A program made the position numbers and the translations under genes. From positions 21,776 to 85,775 of the forward strand of contig NZ_JVFV01000016.1 of NCBI RefSeq assembly GCF_001073085.1: DNA of 64,000 nucleotides, written 5' to 3'. Below, piece after piece: positions 1 to 9,361 of the stretch. Origin of the DNA: Streptococcus pseudopneumoniae (lineage in GTDB: Bacteria > Bacillota > Bacilli > Lactobacillales > Streptococcaceae). Position 1 is the first letter of the stretch. Each line of letters opens with the position of its first letter. The notes under the pieces were generated by a model. That model made no database searches and was not told the DNA's origin. It saw nothing but the letters and a program-made list of their open reading frames with translations.

Positions 1-630
1 ATGGGAGGACACCGTGCAGGTAATATTGCCAGCGAGATGGCAGTAACTGATTTGGGTGTTGCCTGGGTTGATACGCAGATTGACACCGTTAATGAAGTTC
101 GCGAATGGTTTGCCCACCATTTAGAAGTTGAAAATCAAAAGATTTATCAAATGGGGCGTGATGAAGCCTACAAGGGAATGGGGACAACTCTAGAAGCCCT
201 TGCAATCATTGATCATCAAGCTATTTACGCTCATATTGGAGATTCTCGTATCGGTCTCATTCGAGGAGAAGAGTACCGTCAACTGACAAGCGATCATTCC
301 TTGGTTAACGAATTGCTCAAGGCGGGTCAATTGACACCTGAAGAAGCTGAAGCACATCCACAAAAGAATATTATCACTCAATCTATCGGACAAAAAGATG
401 AAATTCAACCTGACTTAGGAATTGTCAGCTTGGAAGCAGGTGACTATCTGGTCATGAATAGTGACGGTCTAACCAATATGATTTCAGGTAGTGAGATCTA
501 TGATATTGTGACTAGCGATATCTCTCTTGATGATAAGGCAGCCACTTTGGTACGCTTTGCCAACAATGCCGGAGGGCTTGATAATATTACAGTTGCCCTT
601 GTTTCGATTGAGGAGGAGGCGGCACTATGA
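1..630 (+). CDS. phpP: PP2C-type Ser/Thr protein phosphatase, 5' end missing
   Basis: This is the phosphatase partner of the StkP kinase; it removes phosphate from StkP and its substrates in the cytoplasm. The frame is open at base 1 and begins inside the conserved motif that reads [10 protein letters not shown] in relatives (MGGHRAGN is visible), so the ATG at base 1 is internal. The pneumococcal protein is 246 residues; about 37 N-terminal residues, including the first metal-binding Asp, lie outside the window. Metal-binding and fold motifs still visible are GDSRIGL, NSDGLTN and GGLDNITV. The stop overlaps the stkP start by four bases (ATGA), so the two are probably translationally coupled, as usual for this pair. 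Confidence 0.95.
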   Translation: MGGHRAGNIASEMAVTDLGVAWVDTQIDTVNEVREWFAHHLEVENQKIYQMGRDEAYKGMGTTLEALAIIDHQAIYAHIGDSRIGLIRGEEYRQLTSDHSLVNELLKAGQLTPEEAEAHPQKNIITQSIGQKDEIQPDLGIVSLEAGDYLVMNSDGLTNMISGSEIYDIVTSDISLDDKAATLVRFANNAGGLDNITVALVSIEEEAAL

Positions 631-2513
631 TCCAAATCGGCAAGATTTTTGCCGGGCGGTATCGGATTATCAAACAAATTGGCCGTGGAGGTATGGCAGA
701 TGTCTACCTGGCCAAGGATTTGATCTTAGACGGGGAAGAGGTAGCTGTTAAGGTCTTGAGGACTAACTACCAGACTGACCCGATTGCTGTTGCGCGTTTT
801 CAGCGTGAAGCGCGTGCAATGGCTGACTTAGATCATCCCCATATCGTTCGGATAACGGATATCGGCGAAGAGGACGGTCAACAGTACCTAGCTATGGAAT
901 ATGTAGCTGGTCTTGATCTCAAGCGCTATATCAAGGAACACCATCCCCTCTCAAATGAAGAAGCTGTCCGTATCATGGGTCAGATTCTCTTAGCGATGCG
1001 CTTGGCGCACACTAAAGGTATTGTCCATCGTGACTTAAAGCCTCAAAACATCCTTTTAACTCCGGATGGGACGGCTAAGGTAACGGACTTTGGGATTGCC
1101 GTAGCCTTTGCAGAGACCAGTCTGACTCAGACCAACTCTATGCTGGGCTCTGTCCACTACTTGTCACCTGAGCAGGCTCGTGGTTCTAAAGCAACGTTCC
1201 AAAGTGACATTTATGCCATGGGGATTATTTTCTATGAAATGCTGACAGGGCATATCCCTTATGATGGCGATAGTGCAGTAACCATCGCTCTCCAGCATTT
1301 TCAAAAACCTCTTCCTTCGGTCATAGCTGAAAATCCATCTGTTCCACAAGCTTTGGAGAATGTGGTTATCAAAGCAACTGCTAAAAAGCTAACAGATCGA
1401 TATCAGTCGGTTTCAGAGATGTATGTTGATTTATCTAGCAGTCTATCTTATAACCGCAGAAATGAACCTAAACTTGTTTTTGATGATGCTACTAAGGCGG
1501 ACACAAAGACATTGCCAAAGGTTTCTCAAACAACCTTGACCTCTATTCCTAAGGTTCAACCACAGGCAGATGCCCATCAGGCAACTAAAGCTAGCCCAGA
1601 AGTAAGCGCTAAAAAATCTGTGGAAAAACCAGTGAAAAAACGTCGTTTTAAAGCACGTTATCTAGTTCTACTAGCAAGTTTCGTACTGGTTGCCGCTTCT
1701 CTGGTGTGGATTTTATCCAGAACACCAGCTAACATCGATATTCCAAATGTAGCAGGTCAAACAGTTGCTGAAGCTAAGGAAACCTTGAAAAAAGCCAACT
1801 TTGAAGTTGGTGATGAGAAAACGGAAGCTAGTGAAACAGTCGAGGAAGGGCGAGTGATTCGGACAGACCCTGAGGCGGGTAGTAACCGAAAAGAGGGGAG
1901 TAAGATTAATCTGATTATTTCGTCTGGTAAGCAATCCTTTAAGATTGGTAATTACATCGGTCGGAAATCGACTGATGTCATTGCTGAGCTCAAGGAAAAC
2001 AAAGTTCCTGAAAATCTGATTAAGATTGAGGAAGAAGAGTCCAGTGAATCGGAACCCGGTGTTGTTTTAAAACAGAGCCTTTCAGAAGGGACGACCTATG
2101 ATCTTACCAAGGCCACTTCTATCGTTTTAACTGTTGCTAAGAAGAAAAAGGTGACGACGATAACTATGCCAAACTACATTGGCTCAAATCTTGAATTTGC
2201 TAAAAATAATCTTAAAAGTATTGGTATTAGTGAAGATAGAATTGAAATTAAAGAAGTGGAGATAGCACAAGAAGGAATTAAAGAAGGTGAGATTGCGAAA
2301 CAAAGTCCCGCACCGGATGAAAAACTTGATTTAAGCAATCCGATAGTTAAACTCTATATTTATAAACCTAAAAAAACTTCACCACCAATTAGTCAACCTT
2401 CGTCAGAACATAATTCTGGTCAAACTGACACAACAAACCCTACAAACCCTACGCAGGGTAACCATCCAACGACTCCTACACAAGATGGAACTGGAAGTCA
2501 ACGAAATCAATAG
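627..2513 (+). CDS. stkP: Serine/threonine protein kinase with PASTA domains
   Basis: This membrane kinase senses peptidoglycan or lipid II through extracellular PASTA domains and controls division and wall synthesis. The kinase domain (about residues 10-275) shows the glycine loop [15 protein letters not shown] with the ATP lysine, HRDLKPQN and DFGIA. A basic juxtamembrane stretch precedes one membrane segment at about 343-363. Outside lie three PASTA repeats (about 369-436, 437-506 and 510-582) and a polar Thr/Pro/Asn-rich tail to 628. Pneumococcal StkP has four PASTA repeats and about 659 residues; here one middle repeat is absent and the tail is longer. The last repeat matches the fourth pneumococcal one best. 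Four-base overlap with phpP. Confidence 0.96.
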   Translation: MIQIGKIFAGRYRIIKQIGRGGMADVYLAKDLILDGEEVAVKVLRTNYQTDPIAVARFQREARAMADLDHPHIVRITDIGEEDGQQYLAMEYVAGLDLKRYIKEHHPLSNEEAVRIMGQILLAMRLAHTKGIVHRDLKPQNILLTPDGTAKVTDFGIAVAFAETSLTQTNSMLGSVHYLSPEQARGSKATFQSDIYAMGIIFYEMLTGHIPYDGDSAVTIALQHFQKPLPSVIAENPSVPQALENVVIKATAKKLTDRYQSVSEMYVDLSSSLSYNRRNEPKLVFDDATKADTKTLPKVSQTTLTSIPKVQPQADAHQATKASPEVSAKKSVEKPVKKRRFKARYLVLLASFVLVAASLVWILSRTPANIDIPNVAGQTVAEAKETLKKANFEVGDEKTEASETVEEGRVIRTDPEAGSNRKEGSKINLIISSGKQSFKIGNYIGRKSTDVIAELKENKVPENLIKIEEEESSESEPGVVLKQSLSEGTTYDLTKATSIVLTVAKKKKVTTITMPNYIGSNLEFAKNNLKSIGISEDRIEIKEVEIAQEGIKEGEIAKQSPAPDEKLDLSNPIVKLYIYKPKKTSPPISQPSSEHNSGQTDTTNPTNPTQGNHPTTPTQDGTGSQRNQ

Positions 2514-2531
2514 ACTCTCTATATATAAACC

Positions 2532-2568
2532 AATCTTTGTCACAGTTTTTGTGACAAAGATTTTTTTT
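2532..2568 (+). terminator. Terminator after stkP
   Basis: A perfect inverted repeat (AATCTTTGTCAC / GTGACAAAGATT) around a short T-rich loop runs into eight T residues. It closes the phpP-stkP unit. Confidence 0.9.
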
Positions 2569-2617
2569 CCTCCGAAATTATGATAAAATAAAATGGAGTT
2601 TGAAAAAGGAGGGAAAT

Positions 2618-3376
2618 ATGGAAGAATCAAAAAAACTGAATGCAGTTATTGATGTCGTCATGCTAGCTGGAACAATTCTGCTTCGCAATGGTTCTGAGAT
2701 TTATCGTGTTGAAGATACCATGATTCGGATTGCTCATTCACAGGGCATTATGGATTGTAATGTTTTGGCCATGCCTGCCGCCATTTTTTTCTCCATTGAA
2801 AATACAAATATCTCTCGTATGAAGCGAGTGACATCCTCCTCTTATAATATTGAGAAGGTATGTGATGTTAACCAAATTTCAAGGCAGCTTGTAGCAGGAC
2901 AGCTTGATCTGGAGACAGCCTTTATCCAATTAAAGGAATTAAATGCTAAGGCGTCTCCCTATACCAATGTTCAACTAACTGCTGCAGCGGCTCTCAGTGC
3001 TCCCTTCTTCTCTATCATGTTTGGGGGGAATGTCTATGATGCCATCGGAGCGGGAGTGGCGACCTTATTTGCCTTTACTTGCTCTCTCTATGTAGAGAAG
3101 TTTATTCGTATTCCTTTTATGACAGCTTTTGCAGGTGCTCTTGTCTTTGGTTTGATTGCACAATTTTGGGCGCGCTATTCTGGTTTACCATCGACGGCGG
3201 ATTTGGTGATTGCGGGTGCGGTTATGCCTTTTGTACCTGGAATTGCCCTGACCAATGCTGTTCGAGATATTATGACCAATCACATTAACTCTGGTATGAG
3301 CAAGATGTTTGAATCCTTGCTGATTACCCTTGCCTTAGGGGCTGGAACATCAGTCGCCCTCGTACTAATGAACTAA
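2618..3376 (+). CDS. ThrE-family (DUF1212, YjjP-like) exporter subunit
   Basis: This 252-residue membrane protein resembles the N-terminal domain of threonine/serine exporter ThrE. Visible are the conserved N-terminal LLRNGSEIYRVEDTM, which in this family belongs to the cytoplasmic hydrolase-like part, and about five hydrophobic segments from residue 120 on. An upstream in-frame TTG at 2600 would add six residues, but AAAGGAGGG at 2605-2613 sits correctly for the ATG at 2618, which I chose. The gene ends one base before the next one, which encodes the other half of a ThrE-type transporter; the two probably form one complex. The substrate is inferred from the family only. Confidence 0.85.
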   Translation: MEESKKLNAVIDVVMLAGTILLRNGSEIYRVEDTMIRIAHSQGIMDCNVLAMPAAIFFSIENTNISRMKRVTSSSYNIEKVCDVNQISRQLVAGQLDLETAFIQLKELNAKASPYTNVQLTAAAALSAPFFSIMFGGNVYDAIGAGVATLFAFTCSLYVEKFIRIPFMTAFAGALVFGLIAQFWARYSGLPSTADLVIAGAVMPFVPGIALTNAVRDIMTNHINSGMSKMFESLLITLALGAGTSVALVLMN

Positions 3377-3377
3377 T

Positions 3378-3827
3378 ATGACACTAACAACATTTTTATT
3401 GCAAGCTCTGGCAAGTTTGCTTGCCATTATCACGTTTTTAATCGTTTTAAATGTCCAGCGTTCCATGCTGATTCCTGGTGGAGTTTTAGGGATGTCTATC
3501 TGGCTACTCTATCTAATACTTAAGGAACCAACCAATGTCATTTTGGCAACCTTTATTGCTGCTGTGATTGGTTCTTGTGTCAGCCAAATTATGAGTATCC
3601 TCTATAAGACACCAGCAGTTGTTTTTGCTCTGGCAATATTGGCACCACTAGTACCAGGTTATCTGTCCTATCGAACCACTTCCTTCTTCGTTACAGGTGA
3701 CTACAGTCATGCCATTTCTAGTGCCATGTTAGTCATGATGTTGGCTCTCGTTATCTCCATTGGAATGGCCAGTGGAACAGTTTTGTTGAAATTGTATCAT
3801 TATCTCAAAAAGAATCGAGCTAGCTAA
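3378..3827 (+). CDS. ThrE_2-family (DUF3815, YjjB-like) membrane protein
   Basis: This small protein of 149 residues has four to five hydrophobic segments covering nearly its whole length, with conserved prolines in LAPLVPGYLSYR. It corresponds to the C-terminal domain of ThrE, which many Firmicutes encode separately. The start follows the previous stop after one base, so the pair is co-translated and presumably makes a two-subunit amino acid exporter. Substrate specificity cannot be read from the sequence. Confidence 0.82.
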   Translation: MTLTTFLLQALASLLAIITFLIVLNVQRSMLIPGGVLGMSIWLLYLILKEPTNVILATFIAAVIGSCVSQIMSILYKTPAVVFALAILAPLVPGYLSYRTTSFFVTGDYSHAISSAMLVMMLALVISIGMASGTVLLKLYHYLKKNRAS

Positions 3828-3842
3828 GACTCGATTTTTTAT
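3813..3842 (+). terminator. Terminator overlapping the end of the ThrE_2 gene
   Basis: Inverted repeat AATCGAG / CTCGATT is followed by a run of T. The left arm lies in the last codons of the upstream gene. Confidence 0.75.
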
Positions 3843-3901
3843 AGCCCTAAAGTTCTGTTTGTTGGACTAGCCTAAAAATGAGACAAGGTTTTGAAAATGA
3901 A

Positions 3902-3926
3902 CTTGATTTGGTGAATCAAGTCTTTT
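3902..3926 (+). terminator. Second hairpin with T-run before mvaS
   Basis: CTTGATT and AATCAAG flank a five-base loop and are followed by TCTTTTTT. It may back up the terminator 70 bases upstream. Confidence 0.65.
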
Positions 3927-4003
3927 TTCGCTCATTTGATCTCAATTGTGATAAAATAGAGGTGAACGATTTTTTACAATGAATGATAAAAATAGAGGTA
4001 AAT

Positions 4004-5176
4004 ATGACAATCGGTATTGATAAGATTGGTTTTGCGACCAGTCAATACGTTTTGAAATTACAAGATTTAGCAGAAACCCGAGGAATTGATCCTGAAAAAT
4101 TGAGTAAAGGACTCCTTTTAAAAGAATTGAGTATTGCTCCTTTAACAGAGGATATTGTGACCTTGGCTGCCAGTGCAGGAAGTTCTATCCTGACTGAAGA
4201 AGAGAAGCAAGAGATTGATATGGTTATCGTAGCGACAGAATCTGGAGTCGATCAAAGTAAGGCTGCTGCGGTTTTTGTACACGGTTTGCTTGGAATTCAA
4301 CCTTTTGCTCGTAGTTTTGAAATCAAAGAAGCTTGCTATGGTGCAACTGCGGCCCTTCACTATGCTAAGCTACACGTAGAAAATTCCCCAAAATCTAAGG
4401 TTTTGGTCCTTGCTAGTGATATTGCAAGATATGGAATCGAAACTCCAGGTGAACCGACCCAGGGGGCAGGTAGTGTCGCTATGCTGATTAGTCAGAATCC
4501 ACGTATCATGACTTTCAACAACGATAATGTTGCGCAGACTCGTGATATTATGGACTTTTGGCGTCCAAATTATTCCACGACACCATTTGTAAATGGAGTC
4601 TACTCAACGCAACAGTATCTTGATAGCTTAAAAACGACTTGGGAAGAGTACCAAAAGCGTTATGACTGTACTTTGGATGATTTTGAGGCTATTTGTTTCC
4701 ACTTGCCATATCCGAAACTAGCTCTCAAGGGATTGAAAAAAATTCTTGATAAATCTCTACCTCAAGAGAAAAAGGATTTACTTCAAAAGCACTTTGATGA
4801 ATCTATTATTTATAGCCAAAAAGTTGGAAATATCTATACGGGTTCACTCTTTTTAGGACTCTTGTCTCTTCTTGAAAATTCTGATAGTCTGAAAGCTGGG
4901 GATAAGATTGCCCTCTACAGCTATGGTAGTGGTGCTGTATCTGAGTTCTTTAGTGTAGAATTGGTTGAAGGCTATGAACAGCAATTGCAGAAAAATCGCT
5001 TAGAATTGCTAGACCAGCGTCAAGCATTGAGCGTAGCTGATTATGAACGAATCTTCTTTGAGGAAGCAAACTTGGATGAGTCAGGTTCTGCAACCATGTC
5101 AGGCTATGAAGGGCAGGATTATGCTCTGGTTGAGATTGTAGACCACCAACGTCGCTACAGCAAGGTTGAAAAATAA
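4004..5176 (+). CDS. mvaS: Hydroxymethylglutaryl-CoA synthase
   Basis: This enzyme condenses acetyl-CoA with acetoacetyl-CoA to HMG-CoA, the first committed step of the mevalonate route to isoprenoids and thus to undecaprenyl phosphate. Catalytic residues are visible at the positions known for the bacterial enzyme: Glu79 (ATESG), Cys111 (EACYGA) and His233 (CFHLPYP). The product is 390 residues, the usual length. An in-frame ATG at 3983 would add seven residues, but AGAGGT at about 3994 is well spaced for the ATG at 4004, and relatives start MTIGIDKIGF. The stop codon shares one base with the start of mvaA, forming a two-gene operon. Confidence 0.97.
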   Translation: MTIGIDKIGFATSQYVLKLQDLAETRGIDPEKLSKGLLLKELSIAPLTEDIVTLAASAGSSILTEEEKQEIDMVIVATESGVDQSKAAAVFVHGLLGIQPFARSFEIKEACYGATAALHYAKLHVENSPKSKVLVLASDIARYGIETPGEPTQGAGSVAMLISQNPRIMTFNNDNVAQTRDIMDFWRPNYSTTPFVNGVYSTQQYLDSLKTTWEEYQKRYDCTLDDFEAICFHLPYPKLALKGLKKILDKSLPQEKKDLLQKHFDESIIYSQKVGNIYTGSLFLGLLSLLENSDSLKAGDKIALYSYGSGAVSEFFSVELVEGYEQQLQKNRLELLDQRQALSVADYERIFFEEANLDESGSATMSGYEGQDYALVEIVDHQRRYSKVEK

Positions 5177-6450
5177 TGAAAAAAAACTGGAATGGATTTG
5201 CTAAAAAATCAATTCAAGAGCGCCTAGAACTAGTTAAGTCTCAGGCGCTTACTTCTATTGAAGCCCAAGAAAGTCTTGAGCAAAATGAAAATCTCAGTCT
5301 AGCAGTTGCGGACCAATTGAGTGAAAATGTGGTGGGGACCTTTTCTCTCCCATACTCAGTAGTTCCAGAAGTACTGGTAAACGGTCAAGAGTACACCGTT
5401 CCTTATGTAACAGAAGAACCATCCGTCGTTGCTGCAGCTAGTTTTGCAAGTAAGATTATCAAACGTGCGGGTGGTTTTACTGCTCAGGTTCATCAACGCC
5501 AAATGATTGGTCAGGTAGCTCTTTATCAGGTTTCAGATAGGGATAAAGCTTGTGAGGCTATTCTGAGTCAAAAAGCAGAGTTGCTCGAACAAGCAAACCA
5601 AGCCTATCCCTCTATTGTCAAACGTGGTGGTGGAGCCAGAGAGCTAACAGTTGAGAAAATTTCTGGTGAGACGGACTTTTTAGTGGTTTATCTCTATGTA
5701 GATACTCAAGAAGCCATGGGAGCCAATATGCTCAATACTATGCTTGAGGCTTTAAAACCTAGCTTAGAGGCTCTAAGTCAAGGGCAAAGTTTAATGGGCA
5801 TTCTATCCAACTACGCAACAGATTCTCTAGTAACTGCAACTTGTCGGATTGCCTTTCGTTATTTGAGTCGCCAGAAGGATGAAGCACGTGAACTAGCAGA
5901 AAAAATGGTTTTAGCCAGTCAGTTTGCCCAAGCAGATCCTTATCGAGCAGCCACTCATAACAAGGGTATCTTTAATGGGATTGATGCTCTCTTGATTGCT
6001 ACTGGAAATGATTGGCGTGCTATTGAAGCGGGAGCGCATGCCTATGCGAGCCATGATGGCGCCTATCGAGGTCTCAGTCGTTGGACTATGGATTTGAAAA
6101 CAGAAGAGCTAATTGGAGAGATGACCATGCCGATGCCGGTTGCTACCAAGGGTGGATCAATTGGTCTCAATCCTCGAGTCGTGCTCAGCCATGAGTTGCT
6201 AGGTCATCCATCTGCCAAAGAATTGGCTCAAATTATCGTTTCGATTGGTCTTGCACAGAATTTTGCAGCCCTTAAGGCTTTGGTCAGTACAGGTATTCAG
6301 CATGGACACATGAAACTTCAGGCAAAATCGTTAGCGCTTTTAGCAGGTGCGACTGAGGCAGAAGTGCCTAAGTTGGTAGAAAGCTTGATTGCAGAAAAAA
6401 CTTTTAATCTAGAAAAAGCACAGACTCTTTTGAAAAAATTAAGATCATAA
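5176..6450 (+). CDS. mvaA: Hydroxymethylglutaryl-CoA reductase, class II
   Basis: This enzyme reduces HMG-CoA to mevalonate, following MvaS in the same pathway. The 424-residue product has the class II features EAMGANMLNTM, the dinucleotide-binding region around GNDWRAIEAGAHAYA, PMPVATKGGSIGLNP, and the late histidine in GHMKLQAKSL. Length is normal. Its ATG overlaps the mvaS stop by one base, so translation is coupled. A strong hairpin follows. Confidence 0.97.
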   Translation: MKKNWNGFAKKSIQERLELVKSQALTSIEAQESLEQNENLSLAVADQLSENVVGTFSLPYSVVPEVLVNGQEYTVPYVTEEPSVVAAASFASKIIKRAGGFTAQVHQRQMIGQVALYQVSDRDKACEAILSQKAELLEQANQAYPSIVKRGGGARELTVEKISGETDFLVVYLYVDTQEAMGANMLNTMLEALKPSLEALSQGQSLMGILSNYATDSLVTATCRIAFRYLSRQKDEARELAEKMVLASQFAQADPYRAATHNKGIFNGIDALLIATGNDWRAIEAGAHAYASHDGAYRGLSRWTMDLKTEELIGEMTMPMPVATKGGSIGLNPRVVLSHELLGHPSAKELAQIIVSIGLAQNFAALKALVSTGIQHGHMKLQAKSLALLAGATEAEVPKLVESLIAEKTFNLEKAQTLLKKLRS

Positions 6451-6451
6451 G

Positions 6452-6484
6452 AAAAACTCAGACGAAACTAGTCTGAGTTTTTTG
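6452..6484 (+). terminator. Terminator after mvaA
   Basis: AAAACTCAGAC and GTCTGAGTTTT flank a seven-base loop and end in a T-run. It may also act on the leftward scrR transcript. Confidence 0.9.
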
Positions 6485-6488
6485 TTTA

Positions 6489-6600
6489 TACTCAATGAAA
6501 ATCAATGAACCAACTAGGAAGCTAGTCGCAGGTTACTCAAAACACTGTTTTGAGGTTGTAGATGGAAGCTGACGTGGTTTGAAGAGATTTTCGAAGAGTA
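6489..6600 (-). repeat. BOX element, reverse orientation, shortened
   Basis: The stretch starts TACTCAATGAAAATC and ends TTTTCGAAGAGTA, the two ends of the pneumococcal BOX repeat read from boxC to boxA. Part of boxB and the inner half of boxA are missing (112 bases). It abuts the scrR stop codon directly, so the 3' end of the scrBR mRNA contains it. BOX elements form stable RNA structures. Confidence 0.8.
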
Positions 6601-7566
6601 TTAAATACTTTTACCTGGTAAGAGACTAACTGGTAAGAAATAACCAGTCGTGGCAACTTCTTTCCCCTCGATTTTTTGGAGTAGTAAATCAACTGTCAGG
6701 CGAGCAATTTCTTCCAAGGGTTGTTTAATGGTAGTGAGGTGAGGGTAGAAATTCTCAATGAAATAAGTCCCGTCATATCCGATAACTTTAAGTTGTTCAG
6801 GAACAGAGAGACCAAGCTCCTGAGCAATCTTCATAACCAAAATAGCAGTCAAATCATCAGAGGCGAAAATCGCATCTGGTTTTTGTTTGGTCAAGATATT
6901 TTTAATTTCCATTTCCTTACGAAGGGGTGAAAAGTCACTGGAAACATTGATAATAGGAGCCTTGGGTAAGATTGAAGCAAAACCAGCATGACGAAGTCCA
7001 GTTGGAGAATTGGAGTTGTCATTACCCGTAATCATGATGATAGTCTTGGCTCCAGTTTTAGCCAAGGTCTGAGCGGCTAGGACTCCGCCAGCATAGTTAT
7101 CAGAAGAAACAACAGGAATATCTGGTGACAAGTTTCGGTCAAAGGAGATGATAGGAGCCGTTACGCGATTGTAGTCTTCAATCCCTAAGTTATGGCTACC
7201 AGAGATAATACCGTCCACTTGGTTGGCTTCTAGCATTTCAAGATATTCACGTTCTTTTTCCGAATCGTGTTCACTGTTACAGATGATTGTCTTGTAGCCT
7301 TTTTTGAATAGTTCGTGCTCTAATTTATCAATTAACTCTGCGTAGAAAACATGGCTAATTTTTGGGAAAATTAGCCCAATTAACTTGGCGGATTTTCCTT
7401 GAAGACTGCGAGCCAGATTGTTAGGTTTATAGCCTAGCTCACGCATAGCATCTTTAACCTTTTGAATAGTTTTTTCTGACAGGTAGCCTTTTTTATTAAT
7501 AACACGTGAGACAGTAGTTGGGCTGACGCCTGCTAGTTCTGCGACATCAGTTAGTTTTGCGACCAT
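6601..7566 (-). CDS. scrR: LacI-family sucrose operon repressor
   Basis: This is a 321-residue LacI/GalR regulator. The N-terminal helix-turn-helix shows DVAELAGVSPTTVSRVIN and the hinge helix YKPNNLARSL; a periplasmic-binding-like sugar domain fills the rest. It should repress scrA and scrB until sucrose or a fructose product binds, using the CAAACG-type palindromes in the scrB-scrA gap. The start overlaps the end of scrB by 20 bases, so it is made from the scrB transcript and its level follows sucrose induction. A BOX element touches its stop codon. Confidence 0.93.
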   Translation of the reverse strand: MVAKLTDVAELAGVSPTTVSRVINKKGYLSEKTIQKVKDAMRELGYKPNNLARSLQGKSAKLIGLIFPKISHVFYAELIDKLEHELFKKGYKTIICNSEHDSEKEREYLEMLEANQVDGIISGSHNLGIEDYNRVTAPIISFDRNLSPDIPVVSSDNYAGGVLAAQTLAKTGAKTIIMITGNDNSNSPTGLRHAGFASILPKAPIINVSSDFSPLRKEMEIKNILTKQKPDAIFASDDLTAILVMKIAQELGLSVPEQLKVIGYDGTYFIENFYPHLTTIKQPLEEIARLTVDLLLQKIEGKEVATTGYFLPVSLLPGKSI

Positions 7567-9001
7567 ATTCTAATTCGTAGTATGTTCCGGTTGGGTTTCC
7601 AGATTTAATGAGGATTCCATTTTGATCTTCGTGAGGGAAGACACGACCAGAAAATACTTTTTCTCCTTTATTGATAAAGATTTCAAAGACTGAGTTGTCG
7701 ATGAAGATATTGACAGTAGTTGCTTGATTAGTAACTGAGCAAGAGCGAGTAGTTCCAAATTCTTGAGCATATTGTTCTCCAGCTTGACTGCGGTCAACAG
7801 TAACTTGACCATTGATAAGGTCAAAGCTGATAGAGAGTCCTTTGCCATCTTTATCAGCAAGAAGGACTATTTCACTTTGACTATCGGCTTCTAAGTTAAG
7901 TTCAAGTTCGTAGGTGTTTTTGGTTTCAGAACGATTTGAAAATTCCTCTTTTGAAGCTCGGAGGTCCTGGATAGCTGCTACAGGGTACTGATAGAGTTTG
8001 CCATCTTTAATGGTAAGTTCTTTGACTAATGAGAAGGTTCCTTGATGGTCAAAACGGTCAGATGGGTAAGAAACGTCTGGTAGACCAAGCCAGCTGACGG
8101 CCAGGGCACGACCATCAGGAGCGTTAAAGGCTTGAGTAGCATAGGCTTCAAAACCATAATCAAGATTGTGAAGTTCAGAAACATCAACCATACGAGCATT
8201 TTCTGGATCAAAGGAAGTGCCGATTTTATACATGTTTGGATAGATATTGTCGTATTCAAGAACCTTTTTATCCAAACCTTGTGGGCAGTAAAGAAGGACA
8301 GGTTGTTCTCCGACAAAGACTAGATTTGGGCACTCCATCATATAAGCAGTGCGGTCATTGTTGAAGTCAAGGTCTCCGACTTCTTGCCAGTTTGTATAAT
8401 CATTTTCGATAGCCTTATAGAGACGGACAAATCCTTTTTTGTCCAAATCTTGACCACCAACGATAGCGTAGTATTGCCCTTTAAAGTTAAAAATCTGTGG
8501 ATCGCGGAAGTGGTCAGTAGCATCAGCAGGCTGATCAATCAAGATTTTATCAATCTTTTTAATATTTCCATCCTTATCCATCAAGGCACCGATCTGATAA
8601 GGGTGGCGTACCCAATTGTCATCACGGACATTTCCAGTATAAAAGAGGAATAATTGATCACCAAACTGCATAGCAGAACCAGAGTAAGCACCGTGGCTAT
8701 CAAGTGGAGTATCAGGTAAGATTTTTACACCTGTTTCAGTAAAGTGCACCAAATCGTCGCTTTCAAGTTGAACCCAAGATTTTAAGCCATGAGCTGCACC
8801 AAAGGGGAAGTTTTGGTAAAAGATAACCCACTTACCATCAAAATAAGAAAAACCGTTTGGATCGTTGAGGAGACCTTCCTTTGGCTCAATGTGATAGCTG
8901 ACATGCCATGGGGATTGTGCCATCTTTTCTTGGATTTCTTTTCTTTCTTCTTGTGTCCAATCTTCATAACGTCTGTAACGACGTTCAGTAGTCCATTCCA
9001 T
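7547..9001 (-). CDS. scrB: Sucrose-6-phosphate hydrolase (GH32)
   Basis: This cytoplasmic enzyme splits sucrose-6-phosphate into glucose-6-phosphate and fructose. The 484-residue product has the GH32 nucleophile motif NDPNG (Asp47), the RDPQIF motif and the acid/base motif ECPNL, followed by the C-terminal beta-sandwich. Longer in-frame starts exist (for example at 9061), but GGAGGAAAT lies just before the ATG at 9001 and relatives begin MEWTTERRYR, so I use that one. It overlaps scrR by 20 bases and is divergent from scrA. Confidence 0.95.
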   Translation of the reverse strand: MEWTTERRYRRYEDWTQEERKEIQEKMAQSPWHVSYHIEPKEGLLNDPNGFSYFDGKWVIFYQNFPFGAAHGLKSWVQLESDDLVHFTETGVKILPDTPLDSHGAYSGSAMQFGDQLFLFYTGNVRDDNWVRHPYQIGALMDKDGNIKKIDKILIDQPADATDHFRDPQIFNFKGQYYAIVGGQDLDKKGFVRLYKAIENDYTNWQEVGDLDFNNDRTAYMMECPNLVFVGEQPVLLYCPQGLDKKVLEYDNIYPNMYKIGTSFDPENARMVDVSELHNLDYGFEAYATQAFNAPDGRALAVSWLGLPDVSYPSDRFDHQGTFSLVKELTIKDGKLYQYPVAAIQDLRASKEEFSNRSETKNTYELELNLEADSQSEIVLLADKDGKGLSISFDLINGQVTVDRSQAGEQYAQEFGTTRSCSVTNQATTVNIFIDNSVFEIFINKGEKVFSGRVFPHEDQNGILIKSGNPTGTYYELEYGRKTN

Positions 9002-9032
9002 TTCTATTTCCTCCATAAATTCTACTATCTTA

Positions 9033-9061
9033 ATAGTAAACGTTTCCTTATAAAAAAGCAA
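9033..9061 (-). promoter_or_regulatory. Probable scrB promoter with internal operator
   Basis: Read leftwards, TTGCTT (9061-9056) and TACTAT (9038-9033) are 17 bases apart, and AAACGTTT lies in the spacer against the -10 box. Repressor binding there would block polymerase directly. Confidence 0.55.
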
Positions 9062-9090
9062 GTCTTTTACACTAAATTAACGAAAAAAAT

Positions 9091-9104
9091 GTCAAACGTT
9101 TGAC
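9091..9104. promoter_or_regulatory. Palindromic ScrR operator candidate
   Basis: GTCAAACGTTTGAC is a perfect 14-base palindrome, typical in size and composition for LacI-family operators, placed between scrB and scrA. Confidence 0.7.
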
Positions 9105-9261
9105 AGAATATAGAATCACTATTTTATGAAAAATAATGAAAATATGAAAGTTTTTGAAAATTTCAAAGTAAAAAACTTGAGTTTATAGGGTATTTATTGC
9201 TGTATTGATGAAAAAAATAGCAAAAACAATCAAAAAATAAAAATTAGCAAATTTTTTTCTG

Positions 9262-9297
9262 CAAAACGCTTGACATATTTTTAAAACGTGATAGAAT
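9262..9297 (+). promoter_or_regulatory. scrA promoter with overlapping operator
   Basis: TTGACA (9270-9275) and TAGAAT (9292-9297) are separated by 16 bases. CAAAACGCTTGACA overlaps the -35 box and resembles the 9091 palindrome, so ScrR probably occludes this promoter. Confidence 0.75.
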
Positions 9298-9361
9298 AAT
9301 ATTCGTAGGGCGGATAAAATCGCTTTCAAACAAGAAAAATTTTATAAGGAGATTTTTGCAA

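Larger units (their letters stand above)
9002..9361. promoter_or_regulatory. scrB-scrA divergent control region
   Basis: This 360-base AT-rich gap holds promoters for both directions and three CAAACG-like operator candidates (about 9038-9045, 9091-9104 and 9262-9275). The middle one is a perfect palindrome. I see no further gene. A sequence at about 9313-9328 resembles a catabolite-responsive element in reverse, but with mismatches. Confidence 0.8.

Noticed and set aside
6489..6600. Calling the repeats RUP elements.
   Set aside because: They have TA at both ends like RUP, but the modules match BOX, including the CGGCAAGGCGA-type boxA sequence known from BOX-PCR.
7570..8967. Several frames of 60-96 codons on both strands across scrB.
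   Set aside because: They overlap a well supported GH32 gene and show no family features.
9313..9328. cre site upstream of scrA.
   Set aside because: The reverse reading TGAAAGCGATTTTATC fits only half of the consensus, so it is mentioned in the control region but not annotated as a site.
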